NCBI RefSeq assembly: GCF_032854445.1
Contig: NC_088297.1
Location: 1,901,403-1,963,402 of the forward strand
Direction: 5' to 3'
DNA length: 62,000 bases
From: Liolophura sinensis
Lineage: Eukaryota > Mollusca > Polyplacophora > Chitonida > Chitonidae
Both the position numbers and the translations under genes were made by a program. Shown one piece after another: positions 13,301-22,017 of the stretch. How positions within the stretch are numbered: position 1 is the first letter of the stretch; each line of letters begins with the position of its first letter. Under the pieces are notes generated by a model. It did no database searches. It worked only from the letters and a program-made list of their open reading frames with translations, and was not told the origin of the DNA.

Positions 13301-16300
13301 ACTGGGTGTGTTTTCTGACTGACAGCAGAATAAGCTATGTTATTATGTATATATGAAATATAGTTAAAGAAGTGGATTATATAGAGTAAAATCAGAGTGT
13401 TATGATAGCTGGCAAATGGACACATGAAAACGGTAAAATATGGCACTTTGTCAATTTACCTCGGTTAGAGTTTTAAGGCTCTAAGTCTTCATGTTAAAGC
13501 TTGAATAGTAGAAAAGTAAACGCCCCCTACCACAATAACTTAGGTAGAATTAGGTAAAAAAAATGCACTGATGTTAATTCACATACCATTAGACGTCACT
13601 GGTCCAGAAATACTCAAAATAGTTTGTTGTCATCACATTTAACATACAATAATAAAGGGACAGACTTGTCAAGTGACTCTAACAGAATACTTGTATTGGT
13701 GTAAAGGGGTATTGAGGTTTAGGAATATAATGTATTTTCAGTATGAATGAGAAATCAAATTAGTTTCTATGATGTAGGTACGTATGTCAACGGCTTAACG
13801 AACAAGTTAGTGGGAAACTAGATATTTTTCCTGACCAAAGGGCTTATTCTAAAACTTAATATTTTGAATTTATTAATACATTTTTATAACTGTTGGAGTC
13901 GGAATTCAATTACTGTAAAAGTTTCGTTTTTAACGGATTGGCGTTGGAGTCAGAAATCGCTTACTGTAAAACTACTGGAATATGACTCATTAATTGTTAC
14001 CCATTGCAGGAATGTGTCGGTTGAAAGAACACAAAACCTACCTCTGGGAATGGTGTTCTATCCAACGCCTAGCTTTGCTGGTTACCTCGGAGAGTTTCGT
14101 CCATACGTATCTATGTGAGTATGACTGCTTGTATATTTATTTAACTATCGCTTCAGGGGTATCAAGGAGTGGAAGTGTCATATTATTTATCATTCCATTG
14201 AATAGGATAATCTCATGATATCGCAAAACTTAACTCCCCCTAGCTGATATCAAACCTTTCAAAATGGTAATTTTTACCATTCTGAGGAGTTAGAGCAAGG
14301 AAATAAGACTGGTTGAACAGAGTGGGGTGTCATGTCTGGTGATTCCAGTGGCCGAATGGGCTCGCCTTGTCACAATAAGGCACAGTGTATATGGCCTACT
14401 CACCTAATGACTCCACGTCGTCATATGACTGAAAAATGTTTAATTATGACGTACAACATACCTAAATTTACAGGCCAGAAACAATAATTGTGACCAGTTT
14501 ATTATTATTATTACGTGTACTGCAGTAGTCGTTTATTGTTGTACTTGTATCAGAAGATGAAATGTGAGGCCGCTTCGATTAGTCTTGATATAAAGCCAGA
14601 ATTATTTGATGTCTACAGCAAGGTTTTCGCAGTCATTTTCAATTTATTTTCAGAAATGTATTTTTTTTTCTTTTTTTTTTTTTCTTTTTTTTTGTCTTCA
14701 AACCGTACAATCGTGCACGCGTGTAACTTACACTGCCCGATTGATTGTTTGTGTTTTGTGTTTATCAGATTTTGCGCCCCACTTAACATCCAGTGCTCTA
14801 GACAAGGTAAGTCCCCTGTTAGCCCCAGTCTAAACATGTGATGTAGACATATCTGCTACCCTCAAAGCGCCCATTTGCCACGCAAGTTTTTTGATAGCTT
14901 TGTACAGACATACTTAGTTCATAGTTTTAGAGTAGTTGGTGTTTTTTTGAGAACTGGTCTGAGATTATTCATCAGGAATGTCAATTTTGGTTGACGGCTG
15001 GTATACGAATGTCTGCTTAGAGGCACGGATTTATTGTTATTACAGTTCTATTCATCTTGACTTATAGAACAACTGCACCGTGAGTTTTATAATTTAACAA
15101 TGTAATACTGTTTTTTTGTACAGAAGTCTAGAACAACCCTGAGGTCACTGGGGGGATGAAACAGGAATCATGCTATCAGAAAACACAAAAAATTTTGTTT
15201 CTTCCAATGCTCGATGCACAAGTATTCTCTTTATCAAAATTATGCTCAACATAAATCTAATGATGAGGTGGTACCTTTGCATTGGTGAATGTCGAATATA
15301 GCTTCGTGCGAGGACACTACTGGTGGAGCTAAGACTAAGCACAGACTTCAAAGGTCAACCTTGTCTAATGGTGGCAGTGGTGTAAAGCGGTCGTAGAGAG
15401 CGGCGTACGCGCTGCACGTGTGTTATATATGTACTTTGTCTTGGTGGTATTAAAATGGGTCGTACACGCGTTGTGTTCCATTGAGGCAGCAATGTACATG
15501 TTTTAGCACTGAAACTTTTCTGCTGCATGGATATGCCGTTGTGACATGACCCAAAAAAACGTGACCAAGAACAACGCTAAACTGGGTTAAAGATCAAATT
15601 CGATTACATAGATTCTGGGTGTCGAAGCAGACATTCGTACAGCAGCGGTCAACAATAGTGGACATTCCAGGTCAGTAATCGCAAGACCAATTCCAAGTCT
15701 CCAGTCTTCAACACAGAGCAGAAGGTAACTATGTATTGAAATTTGGAAGTTAGAACCGACTCATACACAAAGAAGCAATCAACAGTTTTCAGTAATAAGA
15801 AAGAGGGGAATGGAATATATGCTCGAGGCGATTGAATTAAGTCCGTATCAAAACTGACGCTAGGATTTGCGTAACAACCTGTCTGCACTGTCCATATTGT
15901 TTAAAACGTCCTTTTTGTGTTTTTTCCTGTATTCCATTTAATTGAAGAGGTGCATTACCACTTCACGTTTCTCTCTTCTGTTTACTAGTGGCAGACTGCG
16001 GTCTACCGTCCGTACCTTTGGTCAATAATTACATCCAGTTTGGCACTAACGCTCTGCCCGGACAATGGCCGTGGCAAATCCATTTGAAAGGTTCGGGAAG
16101 CTACGTCTGCGGAGGTATTCTACTGAACAACCGATGGGTGGCAACTGCTACACATTGCGTTAAGTAAGCGACCTCCGTGTCGATATTATTTATCTTTGTT
16201 TGTCTCTGAGAAAATATGAACGATCTAATTGGTCAGCGTTTAGTTCCATGCCTCAATGAACCAGTAAAAATTAAACCACGCCTGTCGGCCGTTTCCTACT

Positions 16301-19300
16301 TTCAAGTTTCTAGAGATTTCTTTTGTTCACATTTGTAGAAGATTAAAAATCCAGCCCTTTATTGTTTATTTAAATAAATATCAGTGTTACAAATCGGTAA
16401 TATTGGTGTCCATTTATATAACCATATTTGACCGGTGGAGAAGAATAATTTTGCACCTTAACATATTTTTTTTTTAAATTTTCTTTTACATTCGTTATTT
16501 CTTTTCAATCCTTGGATTTTTATTAAAGGTGAAGAAAAAGCGACGGTTTATGAGGATTTTAGTTGAAGGAGTCTTTTGTCTTCTATAGGACTCTTCCGCC
16601 ATCTGCCTTCCGGGTTGTACTCGGCTCTTACAGACGTACCGTTGTTGAGAGTCACGAGATAGAAATGTCAGTACTCAGTATTGTCCGTTATCCAAATTAC
16701 ACGGTGACAAGGGGAGTGCCCAACAACGACATCAGCCTTCTGTATCTGAACGCCACAGTCAGCTTCTCGGACTACATCAAGCCTGTCTGTCTGCCTCGGG
16801 CGCCTCTAAACGGACGAGAAGTTTGCTACACCACAGGGTGGGGACGAGAAGAGACAGGTAAGGAGTTTCTTCTGCACAACCGTAAGGAAGTGCTCTAATC
16901 CCTCCCTATGAGTATCCGAGTCCAAGCTGATCTGGCCATTGTTCTTTCACAACATAAAACACTATAGTTTTAAGAGTAAAACCAGAGCAGCGACCACAGT
17001 GTGATAGGTGGCATATGGTCACACGTAGCCGGTGAAAAACGGCCTCTTGTCGATGTACCTGAGTCAGGGTTTTGTTCTAACTGTTCTTGTAAATGTTTAA
17101 ACAGTAGCAACTTAGACACCAATTAAACGTGGATGAGCAATACCTTCTTATTTTCTATCTGTTTTAGAGTCGCCTGTTTCCAGCCGCTTGTAAAATCAGT
17201 CATACTGGTTACCAAAATTGCTTTTAGCCAGTGACACGTAACAGCAAAAGCTATACACATAGATATGTATAAAGCTCACGACATTGCATTTGAAACGACA
17301 CCCCGTTTCGACGGGAAGAACCCATAGCCTCGAAAACAATGTAGTCCGTTACCTTAGAGTATAGTAATGGATGTGTTACTACATGGCGTTTGTTCTTACC
17401 TCATGTTGGTGCACCTATTGCAAATCAAAATAATCTCCATGCCCTTTCCCAGCATGCCATTGTTTTTTTTTTTAATAATTATGACGTCACCCGAGTTCTT
17501 TGTGTCGAAAACTAAAATTATGGAGATTAACATTATGAATTACAAAGTTTTTTAATATGATTTTATTTACAGATCTATGAACTTGCAACATATCCATGTG
17601 TAGAACTTGTGTTGTTTCGTGTCACTAACTAAAGGCAATTTTGGTGGCGGGTATGACTGATTTTACAGACAACCGTATATAGGTGACTCTGTAAAAGAAA
17701 TAAACTGTAGTTTCCACACTAAATGTCATCAAGAAGGCAGGAATGGTCAACAGCTTGAATTCTAATGGCTTTACTGGCGGAAAATGTTCAGATTTGGTTA
17801 GCGCTGGTTGTGCATTTATTGTTCGGCCGATTAATTACCAAAGCACGATTGTTAAAACTTGTGTTAGGATAATGTGAAGTCGGATGTATATTTGCTCATG
17901 AAGGGGAAATTTCTAGACTTTTGTGAAAGAGATAACCCTTGTCAGCGAACATCGGTTGACCTCCACTGATCCTCTGACGAAACACCACACTTGGCGCGAA
18001 GAGCAAGTGTATTTAGCTTGCGCCTCGTGAAAATGGTTTAGTGTTGTCTGGATGTGTAATAAATTACAGAACAATATTTCATGTTCATAATGAGTTTTTT
18101 ATATCCAGGCAACAACCCCAGCATTCTCCAGCAGGTTCGTGTGAGAACATTTCAGCACGAGCGATGTAACATTATTGACAGGAGAAGAAATGTCCAAGCT
18201 ACCAGAGTTTGTGCCACAGTCTTCACCAGTTATGCACCAGCTTGCTATGTGAGTCTTTTATATGTTTTTGTAGTCATACCGGTCATACCCCTTACAGCGA
18301 AAGTTGCCGCTCTCTGCTCTCGCTTTACACAACTTCCACCATGAAGAATCCCAGTATTATGTAGCAACCGTCACAATTTGTGGGATTTTTTTTTTAATTT
18401 CTCGAAAATTATACAAATACAAAAATCTCTTTGTTTTTTATGTTAACTTAACGAAAACAGTTACACTGTGGAGTTTTTTTTCTAACGTATACATCAAAGT
18501 ACGTAGTACCCCGCATTATCAGTACAATTATGTGCAAAGACCGCTTGCATTAACTGATTTAGTTCTTGGTGGCTTATTGTTCACCGAGTGAGTTAAAAAC
18601 CGACCTGAAGGTAGCCCCCGTCAAGTGGAACTCACCATATGTTGATTTTAACGTCTAGCACTGAATCTATTTATTTATTTCTTTATTTGATTGGTGTTTT
18701 ACGCCGTACTCAAGAATATTTCACTTATACGACGGCGGCCAGGATTATGGTGGGAGGAAACCCGTCGAAAACTCACGATCATCCGCAGGCTACTGACAGA
18801 CCTTCTCACATACGGAGCACTGAATCTACCATAGGAAGGTCTCCCTGTGGATGGGTCATGGGTTTCCCACCGACTCTGACCGCCCCCGCCCCCCCATCCC
18901 CCCCCCCCACCCACCCCCCACCCACCCCATCCCTCCTTCACCATAATGCTTACCGCCGTCGCGTACAGTTTATTTATACTCTGTTAACAGGGTGATAGTG
19001 GTGGCCCATTGGTTTGTCTGAACAAAGCTGGTCGCTGGGAAGTTCACGGGGTGACGAGCTATGGCCCATCTGGTTGCCGTGACAGCCCGGGCCCCGTTAT
19101 ATCTGTGTTCACCAACATGTATTTCTATCGCTCCTGGATTCAAGAAACCATAGGTAAGCCATGCTTCAGAAACACACATCTCTCTGAACACAACGAAGGA
19201 GACAAACAATTGTCTTTTCTTTCAATCGTCAATAATTGTAAACTGGCAGTACTGAGAGTCAAACACTTTTACATATATTGACAGCTCTTTTTCCATCTTA

Positions 19301-22017
19301 ACAGAGAGTAACCTTCATTAAGCAATGCTCTTACAATCCCACTAATCATTGTTTAGGAATAATTCATTGTTCAAATAATTTAATACATGGTCAAAAGTAG
19401 GTGTGGGAAGATCTTCCAACTTCCCAGCGGATGGCCGCGGGTTTTCTAGGACAATAAGGTTTTGCACTCATTAGTATAACATGTCATTAATACTACCATC
19501 AGGACTAATACTTGTTATGAATTGAAGACATTTATACCCACATGTCATTGGTTAATTACATAGAAGAAATTGCCGTTCTTGTTCTAAGTTTGCAGTAGGA
19601 TGATTGCTTTCATCATTATTTAAAGCGTGTTGTTTGTTGTCTGTCCCAGCACTGGTAATCAAATATTCCTTCCATTTCAAAAATAAAAGTTTCTAGACAT
19701 ATTATTTTCCGGCGTATCTGACAGAATGCATTCCCGTCCTTTTGTGTTCTCAGCCCAAACTCCGTCCACTCCCTCGGTAGAAAGTATCTGTACTTTCGAG
19801 GCTGATGGGATTTGCGGCTACCAGAATGTGACAAGTTCACGAGGAATAACCTGGGTACGTCGCCAGGGGAGTTTTGCTGACCACACAACCCGGACTTCCG
19901 CAGGTAACTCTGAGTCTCTCCAGTAATGCCCCGCTTTAAAATTCTGTTTTGTGGATAAAACGTATATGTTAATAGTTCCTAACGATCAGAGTAATATTGC
20001 CGGCGCTATTCTTGCAGTTCAGGAGAAATATGTGACTTATCTGCTCACAAAACGGCATAGTAAAGGCAAGAATGAGCCACGGAATACTCAGCTTGGACCC
20101 GATTAATGCTGACGACAAACTTCCCCATTTGCCGAGAATTTATTAGTTGACGCCTTGGGCACAACTGCGCCACGCATTGCTACGCAATAAGTGCGGGCGG
20201 GGGAGGGCTCGGGGGTCTTGGTCGTGTGATTAGCGTGCTAGCGCAGAATAAGGCCCCAAAATTGGGTTTATTCGGGTTACAATCTAAACTGACGGCCAAA
20301 AGAATCTTTACGACTTCTTCAGTTAAATATAACCAGACTTTTAAGCAAATTCATACCAAATTATTGTAGGAAAACATTGTACGAAACATATTCCCATGTG
20401 CGGCAAGCGTCATATACGCCTACACGAATTTGTTTTGAGACAACAAAGAAAGTTGAAAAATCACGAGACCCACATGTAATAAGTGTAGAAAAACGTTACA
20501 CACAGTGTGCTAGACTTGCACACGGACTAAAAACCACCAAAGTAATACCTCGATTGACTCCAGAACAACGTGATAGGGCTCTGGGTATGGTATCCATGAG
20601 AGCCATCCATGCCCTCATTGCAAGGGCCTTCGGCTGCTTTCGTGTAGCTGTGTCAAACGTGATACAACGTTACAGACAGACAAGCCGAGTACAGGCAGGT
20701 CTAGGGTAACTACGCCCAGAGAAGACGGGTACCTGTGCACCTTACACCTGAGGATCGGGTCACCGGGAATATCGTCGCCAGAGGATGTAATGGGCTCGAA
20801 TTGTACGCCGTTGGAAGCGACGTGTTGTTTTCACGGATGAAAGCCGCTTCTGCCTGTTCCGAGTCGATGGCAGACAGCAAGTTTACCGTCGAAGAGGCAA
20901 ACGAACGGCTGCATCTTGCGGCAAGGAGGTGGTACCGTTTGGTGAGGGCAGCGTAATGGCGTGGGATTTGTGGAGAGGAACGGACATCACTGGTCATCAT
21001 CTACGGAACCTAACAGCTCAACGTTACGTGGATGACATTCTACGTCCTGTTGTCCTGCCATTCCTTCAACGCCAGCGCCAGACCCCATACAGGTCGAGTT
21101 GTGCAGAACTTCCTGGACGCCAACGACGTGAACGTCTTGCTGTGGCCTGCACGTTCCTCAGATATGTCCCCTCATAGAACACCTTTGGGATATCATGGGT
21201 CGTCGAGTAAGACAACGGCCACACCTTGCAGCCAACCGACAAGAACTGGCGTTCGTTCTGCAAGATGAATGGCAATGAATCCCATGTCATCTCATTAGAC
21301 GACTGACTTTTTCTATGCGACGGGGAGTTTTTTCATGCATTGAAGCAAGGGGTGGCCACACGCGATATTGATTGGTTTTGATATTGACTGATTTTAAAAA
21401 TAATCAACTTGTTGTATACTCTGCTCATTGTTTACCAAGATGGAATGGCTATTTTTCTACCCCTGCTTTGTTTGTTCACTCGTAAAATGGTATGAGGGCT
21501 GCTTTGCCCATTCTTACTCAAGACTTTCAATATCTAGTCATTGGTCTTTTCAATATATTAAACTTCAGTCATCCTGTTTTTCGCTTTGGCAAAATAAATT
21601 GATTTGAACTCTTTGTAAAGTTTCTTTTTGCCGTCAGTTTATATGTACCCATATTTTCATCTATTTACAGGGTGGTATCTCTCCGCAGAATCTGCTCTTT
21701 CTACGTCCAGCATGGCGGTCCTTCGATCTTCCGAAATACTACCATCTACCGCTTCTTCCTCCTGCCTTCGGTTCTACTTCTACATGACGCGGACGTCAGC
21801 GAGCGCAAGTGGTTATATCGGTTATCTTCAGGTTTGGAGCACATCTCGTGGCTCGACAAACGTTATGAGCAGACGTTGGTCTCTTATCCGTAGATTTACA
21901 AGAGGTTGGAATCAGGTAACCGTGAGACTGCCGGCGCATACCTCTTTCTTTGAAATACGTGGGAGAAAAACCATGGCGATCGACGACGTGTCGCTTAGAA
22001 TTGGAAGCTCTTGTTAA
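762..22017 (+). CDS. Mosaic secreted serine protease, SRCR3-LDLa2-SRCR'-S1-MAM (5' partial)
   Basis: Sixteen exons chain with matching splice phases: 762-912, 1140-1321, 2665-2818, 3579-3760, 7741-7894, 8595-8773, 9807-10007, 10724-10831, 12887-13019, 14010-14114, 14769-14806, 15989-16163, 16589-16857, 18109-18248, 18991-19153 and 21671-22017 (TAA). Each domain starts and ends in phase 1, the rule for shuffled extracellular modules. The first exon enters in phase 1, so signal peptide and upstream domains lie left of the window. Neurotrypsin and enteropeptidase are the nearest familiar architectures, but here a MAM domain follows the protease, which neither has. The likely role is a secreted or cell-surface protease, or protease-like recognition protein, binding ligands through SRCR and LDLa modules. 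Exon borders are read by eye, without transcript support. Other in-frame exons could be missed in the long introns. Confidence 0.85.
1322..2664 (+). repeat. Intron with CATA microsatellite and about 38-bp minisatellite
   Basis: Between SRCR exons. A (CATA)n run spans about 1972-2082. From about 2190 to 2620 a tandem repeat of about 36-50 bp runs around GGGTTAGAAATACCGACC and GATGCCAG, with insertions of ATACATGTAG in some units. No coding potential seen. Confidence 0.8.
2665..3760 (+). CDS. SRCR domain 2 (two exons)
   Basis: Exon 2665-2818 (RLVGGR..., [16 protein letters not shown]) joins exon 3579-3760 ([16 protein letters not shown] ... GLFCYN). Both second exons of SRCR 1 and 2 are exactly 182 nt. 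Six cysteines are present. The donor after 3760 reads gtttgt, weaker than the others but GT. The intron holds a microsatellite-free stretch with a foldback repeat at 2962-3198. Confidence 0.88.
2962..3198. repeat. MITE-like foldback repeat, family J, copy 1
   Basis: Starts TACACTCTGTTAATTTTAAC and ends in a degenerate inverted version of the same sequence. Internal landmarks shared with the other copies are TCTGCTATT.CCGCAGATT, ATTAATTCAACATAAAGAT and AGGATATTATGT. Other copies lie at 25226, 38720 and 41321. No ORF. Confidence 0.7.
3820..4637 (+). repeat. Second copy of the intron/minisatellite block
   Basis: This block matches positions 1-760 over its whole length, including the SINE tail (3912-4008) and the minisatellite (about 4040-4637), with scattered substitutions and small indels. 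It marks a tandem duplication of about 3.8 kb inside the protease gene. The repeat array is cut by the Harbinger insertion and resumes for a few bases at 7709. Confidence 0.85.
4780..7200 (+). CDS. Harbinger transposase (HARBI1-like), two exons
   Basis: Exon 4780-5099 and exon 6261-7200 join across a GTAAGC...TTCCAG intron to give about 419 residues. The start ATG at 4780 has a good context (gccATGG) and gives [14 protein letters not shown] nuclease landmarks are SLDGKHVAL (first Asp), [14 protein letters not shown] (second Asp) and VECTFGIL (Glu), followed by a [13 protein letters not shown] tail typical of HARBI1-like proteins. It would excise and reinsert the element together with the MADF partner. 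No stop or frameshift interrupts it. The intron contains the second exon of the opposite-strand MADF gene. Confidence 0.9.
5348..7445 (-). pseudogene. Harbinger accessory MADF/BESS-type protein (one in-frame stop)
   Basis: On the minus strand, exon 7445-7301 (ATG at 7445) encodes the start of a MADF domain ([20 protein letters not shown]). It splices in phase to exon 6096-5348, which continues [11 protein letters not shown] ... [18 protein letters not shown]-like C-terminal segment ([17 protein letters not shown]) follows. Such proteins bind DNA and help the transposase in this superfamily. A TGA at 5932-5930 interrupts exon 2 shortly after the MADF domain; the frame is otherwise open to the stop. 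The break may be a real inactivation or an unrecognised splice. Confidence 0.72.
7741..8773 (+). CDS. SRCR domain 3 (two exons)
   Basis: Exon 7741-7894 ([22 protein letters not shown]) joins exon 8595-8773 ([16 protein letters not shown] ... VGIICSN). All six group A cysteines are present. WLDD, common in SRCR domains, is WLGG here, so one acidic cation-binding position is lost. The acceptor of the first exon lies 32 bp right of the Harbinger element end at 7708, so the branch point may lie inside the transposon. Confidence 0.88.
8290..8478 (+). repeat. SINE-A, diverged partial copy
   Basis: Recognisable by CAATGCGGTAACTG, GGGAAGGTCTGGCAACAA and CCATAATACTGGCCATCGTC. Head and tail are degraded. 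It lies in the intron of SRCR domain 3. Confidence 0.7.
8812..9041. repeat. MITE-like repeat, family G, copy 1
   Basis: About 230 bp with inverted ends: CGGCCCGATTGTTCAAATC and TTTGAGCAACTGGGCC. The second copy at 49008 is in reverse orientation and shares ACTCAGCTGCCAATG and TTTTAGTTCATA. No ORF. Confidence 0.7.
9313..9480 (+). repeat. Arm of foldback repeat family F
   Basis: TGTAAAATCAGTCATACC, CCAAAATT, AGTGACACGTAA-like and CTACACATGGAT recur in the same order at 17162-17300 and inverted at 17575-17702. Only one clear arm is seen here. Confidence 0.6.
9807..10007 (+). CDS. LDL-receptor class A repeat 1 plus Thr-rich linker
   Basis: The exon encodes a Cys-rich LDLa-like repeat ([24 protein letters not shown]). 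The usual acidic D-x-S-D-E calcium site is degenerate, ending FDELSC, so calcium binding is uncertain. It is followed by about 25 residues very rich in Thr and Pro ([12 protein letters not shown]), a likely O-glycosylated stalk. Phase 1 at both ends. Confidence 0.8.
10119..10383 (+). repeat. SINE-A, near full length
   Basis: tRNA-like head with A-box-like TCTCAGTTGGTTAGTGCGC and B-box-like GTGAGTTCAAGTCC, a body with GGAAATGTCTGCCAGCAAC and CACCATAATGCTGGCCGC, and a tail ACACCAATCAAATAAATAAA. Head, body and (AATA)n tail fit a tRNA-derived SINE. It lies between the two LDLa exons. Confidence 0.88.
10724..10831 (+). CDS. LDL-receptor class A repeat 2
   Basis: A 108-nt phase 1-1 exon encoding [20 protein letters not shown] followed by GGEDERGC. 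The six cysteines and the acidic Ca-site residues are largely as in active LDLa repeats, unlike repeat 1. The acceptor follows a strong T-tract preceded by a (GT)n run at 10696-10710. Confidence 0.85.
11070..11512 (+). repeat. Dispersed repeat family E (two adjacent partial copies)
   Basis: AGAGTAAAACCAGAGCAAC, GTGATAG and ACATGTAACCGGTGAAA at 11,098-11,165, and CAGAGAGTAAAACCATAATAG at 11,445. Similar blocks lie at 13,375-13,670 and 16,960-17,125. No ORF; identity unknown. Confidence 0.55.
11513..12021 (+). repeat. Direct duplication, unit about 290 bp
   Basis: CGCAGTTTGTTATAA, TTATTACAAATGGCAACTCC and TTAACTTGACAGATGTCA in the first copy (11,513-11,808) recur as GCAGTTTGTTATAATCATTAC, ATTACAAATTGCAACTC and CTAACCTCACGGATGTCA in the second (11,809-12,021). 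Non-coding. Confidence 0.65.
12022..12286 (+). repeat. SINE-A, near full length
   Basis: Starts inside the head (GTGCGCTAGCGCAGCGTAA), includes GTGAGTTCAAGTTCAACTC, GGGAAGGTCTGCCAGCAACC and ACCATAATGCTGGCTGCC, and ends in a long AATA tail. The first bases of the head are missing. Confidence 0.88.
12508..12747 (-). repeat. SINE-A, diverged copy
   Basis: Inverted: TTTATTTATTTAC tail at the left, ATCCGCAGGTTGCTACCAG in the body and GGCGCGCTAACCACTTCGGCC at the head. It sits about 140 bp before the exon at 12887. Confidence 0.75.
12887..14806 (+). CDS. Shortened SRCR-like segment before the protease (three exons)
   Basis: Exons 12887-13019, 14010-14114 and 14769-14806 encode about 92 residues. 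The first contains ELWTVC ... [12 protein letters not shown], the imprint of the SRCR N-terminal half; the later exons end in NIQCSRQ. The middle exon encodes no cysteine. A degenerate SRCR just before the catalytic domain is also seen in enteropeptidase and TMPRSS-type proteases. The final Cys may pair with the protease activation-peptide Cys. Calling it SRCR is inference from position and motif; exons 14010-14114 and 14769-14806 rest on splice sites and phase. Confidence 0.62.
13375..13670 (+). repeat. Dispersed repeat family E, partial
   Basis: AGAGTAAAATCAGAGTG, GATAGCTGGCAAATGG and the following TAGGTAGAATTAGGTA resemble 11,098-11,400. Diverged; non-coding intron sequence. Confidence 0.5.
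14285..14470 (+). repeat. SINE-B, partial
   Basis: TTAGAGCAAGGAAATAAGAC, GTGGGGTGTCATGTCTGGTG, CACAGTGTATATG and TCGTCATATGACTGAAAAAT are shared with the other SINE-B copies. The tRNA-like head is missing. Confidence 0.72.
15989..19153 (+). CDS. S1 (chymotrypsin-fold) serine protease domain (four exons)
   Basis: Exons 15989-16163, 16589-16857, 18109-18248 and 18991-19153. The catalytic His lies in ATATHCV, the Asp in NNDISLLYL, the Ser in [13 protein letters not shown] and PVCLP are also present. Two features are abnormal. The region aligned to the R-IVGG activation site reads [13 protein letters not shown], with no Arg or Lys just before it. The residue at the trypsin S1-pocket position 189, six before the Ser, is Pro (APACYGDSGGP) where trypsins have Asp. 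SWG before the pocket reads SYG. The triad could be functional, but trypsin-like cleavage is unlikely. A pair of inverted SINE fragments lies just before the Ser exon. Confidence 0.88.
16960..17125 (+). repeat. Dispersed repeat family E, partial
   Basis: AAGAGTAAAACCAGAGCAGC, GTGTGATAGGTGGCATATGG and CACGTAGCCGGTGAAAAAC match the block at 11,098. Confidence 0.58.
17162..17702. repeat. Foldback repeat family F with about 130-bp inverted arms
   Basis: The left arm (17162-17300) and right arm (17575-17702) are inverted copies: TGTAAAATCAGTCATAC and GTATGACTGATTTTACA, AGTGACACG and CGTGTCACT. An approx. 270-bp spacer has no convincing ORF. It lies in the intron between the Asp and the pre-Ser exons of the protease. 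Confidence 0.72.
18666..18975. repeat. Head-to-head inverted SINE-A pair with C-rich tract
   Basis: A minus-oriented copy (18,666-18,815: TTTGATTGGTGTTTTACGCC, CCGTACTCAAGAATATTTCAC) is followed by a plus-oriented copy (18,835-18,970: GGAAGGTCTCCC, ACCATAATGCTTACCGCC). A C/CA-rich run lies at 18,890-18,935 inside the second copy. The pair can fold into a hairpin and ends only about 20 bp before the exon carrying the catalytic Ser. Confidence 0.75.
19754..22017 (+). CDS. C-terminal MAM domain (two exons) and stop
   Basis: Exon 19754-19903 encodes [13 protein letters not shown]...[10 protein letters not shown]...HTT; exon 21671-22017 encodes YLSAES..., [29 protein letters not shown] and ends with Cys-TAA. 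These are the standard MAM landmarks (adhesion and dimerisation module of extracellular proteins). The phase 1 intron between them holds the dead Tc1 copy at 20544-21370. No canonical AATAAA is obvious in the first 100 bp after the stop. Confidence 0.88.
20544..21370 (+). pseudogene. Dead Tc1/mariner transposase, same family as 55,343-56,344
   Basis: Recognisable pieces in shifting frames are an N-terminal HTH ([13 protein letters not shown]), [15 protein letters not shown] with the first catalytic Asp, AWDLWRG, IEHLWD with the catalytic Glu, and a C-terminal SMRRGV...GGHTRY. The start codon position reads ATA, and several frameshifts and stops break the frame. Clear inverted termini were not identified. 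It lies in the intron that splits the MAM domain. The C-terminal GGHTRY matches the intact copy. Confidence 0.85.

Noticed and set aside
14640-14700. Poly-T rich tract encoding Lys/Phe runs
   Set aside because: Homopolymer tract upstream of the 14769 exon; no coding meaning.
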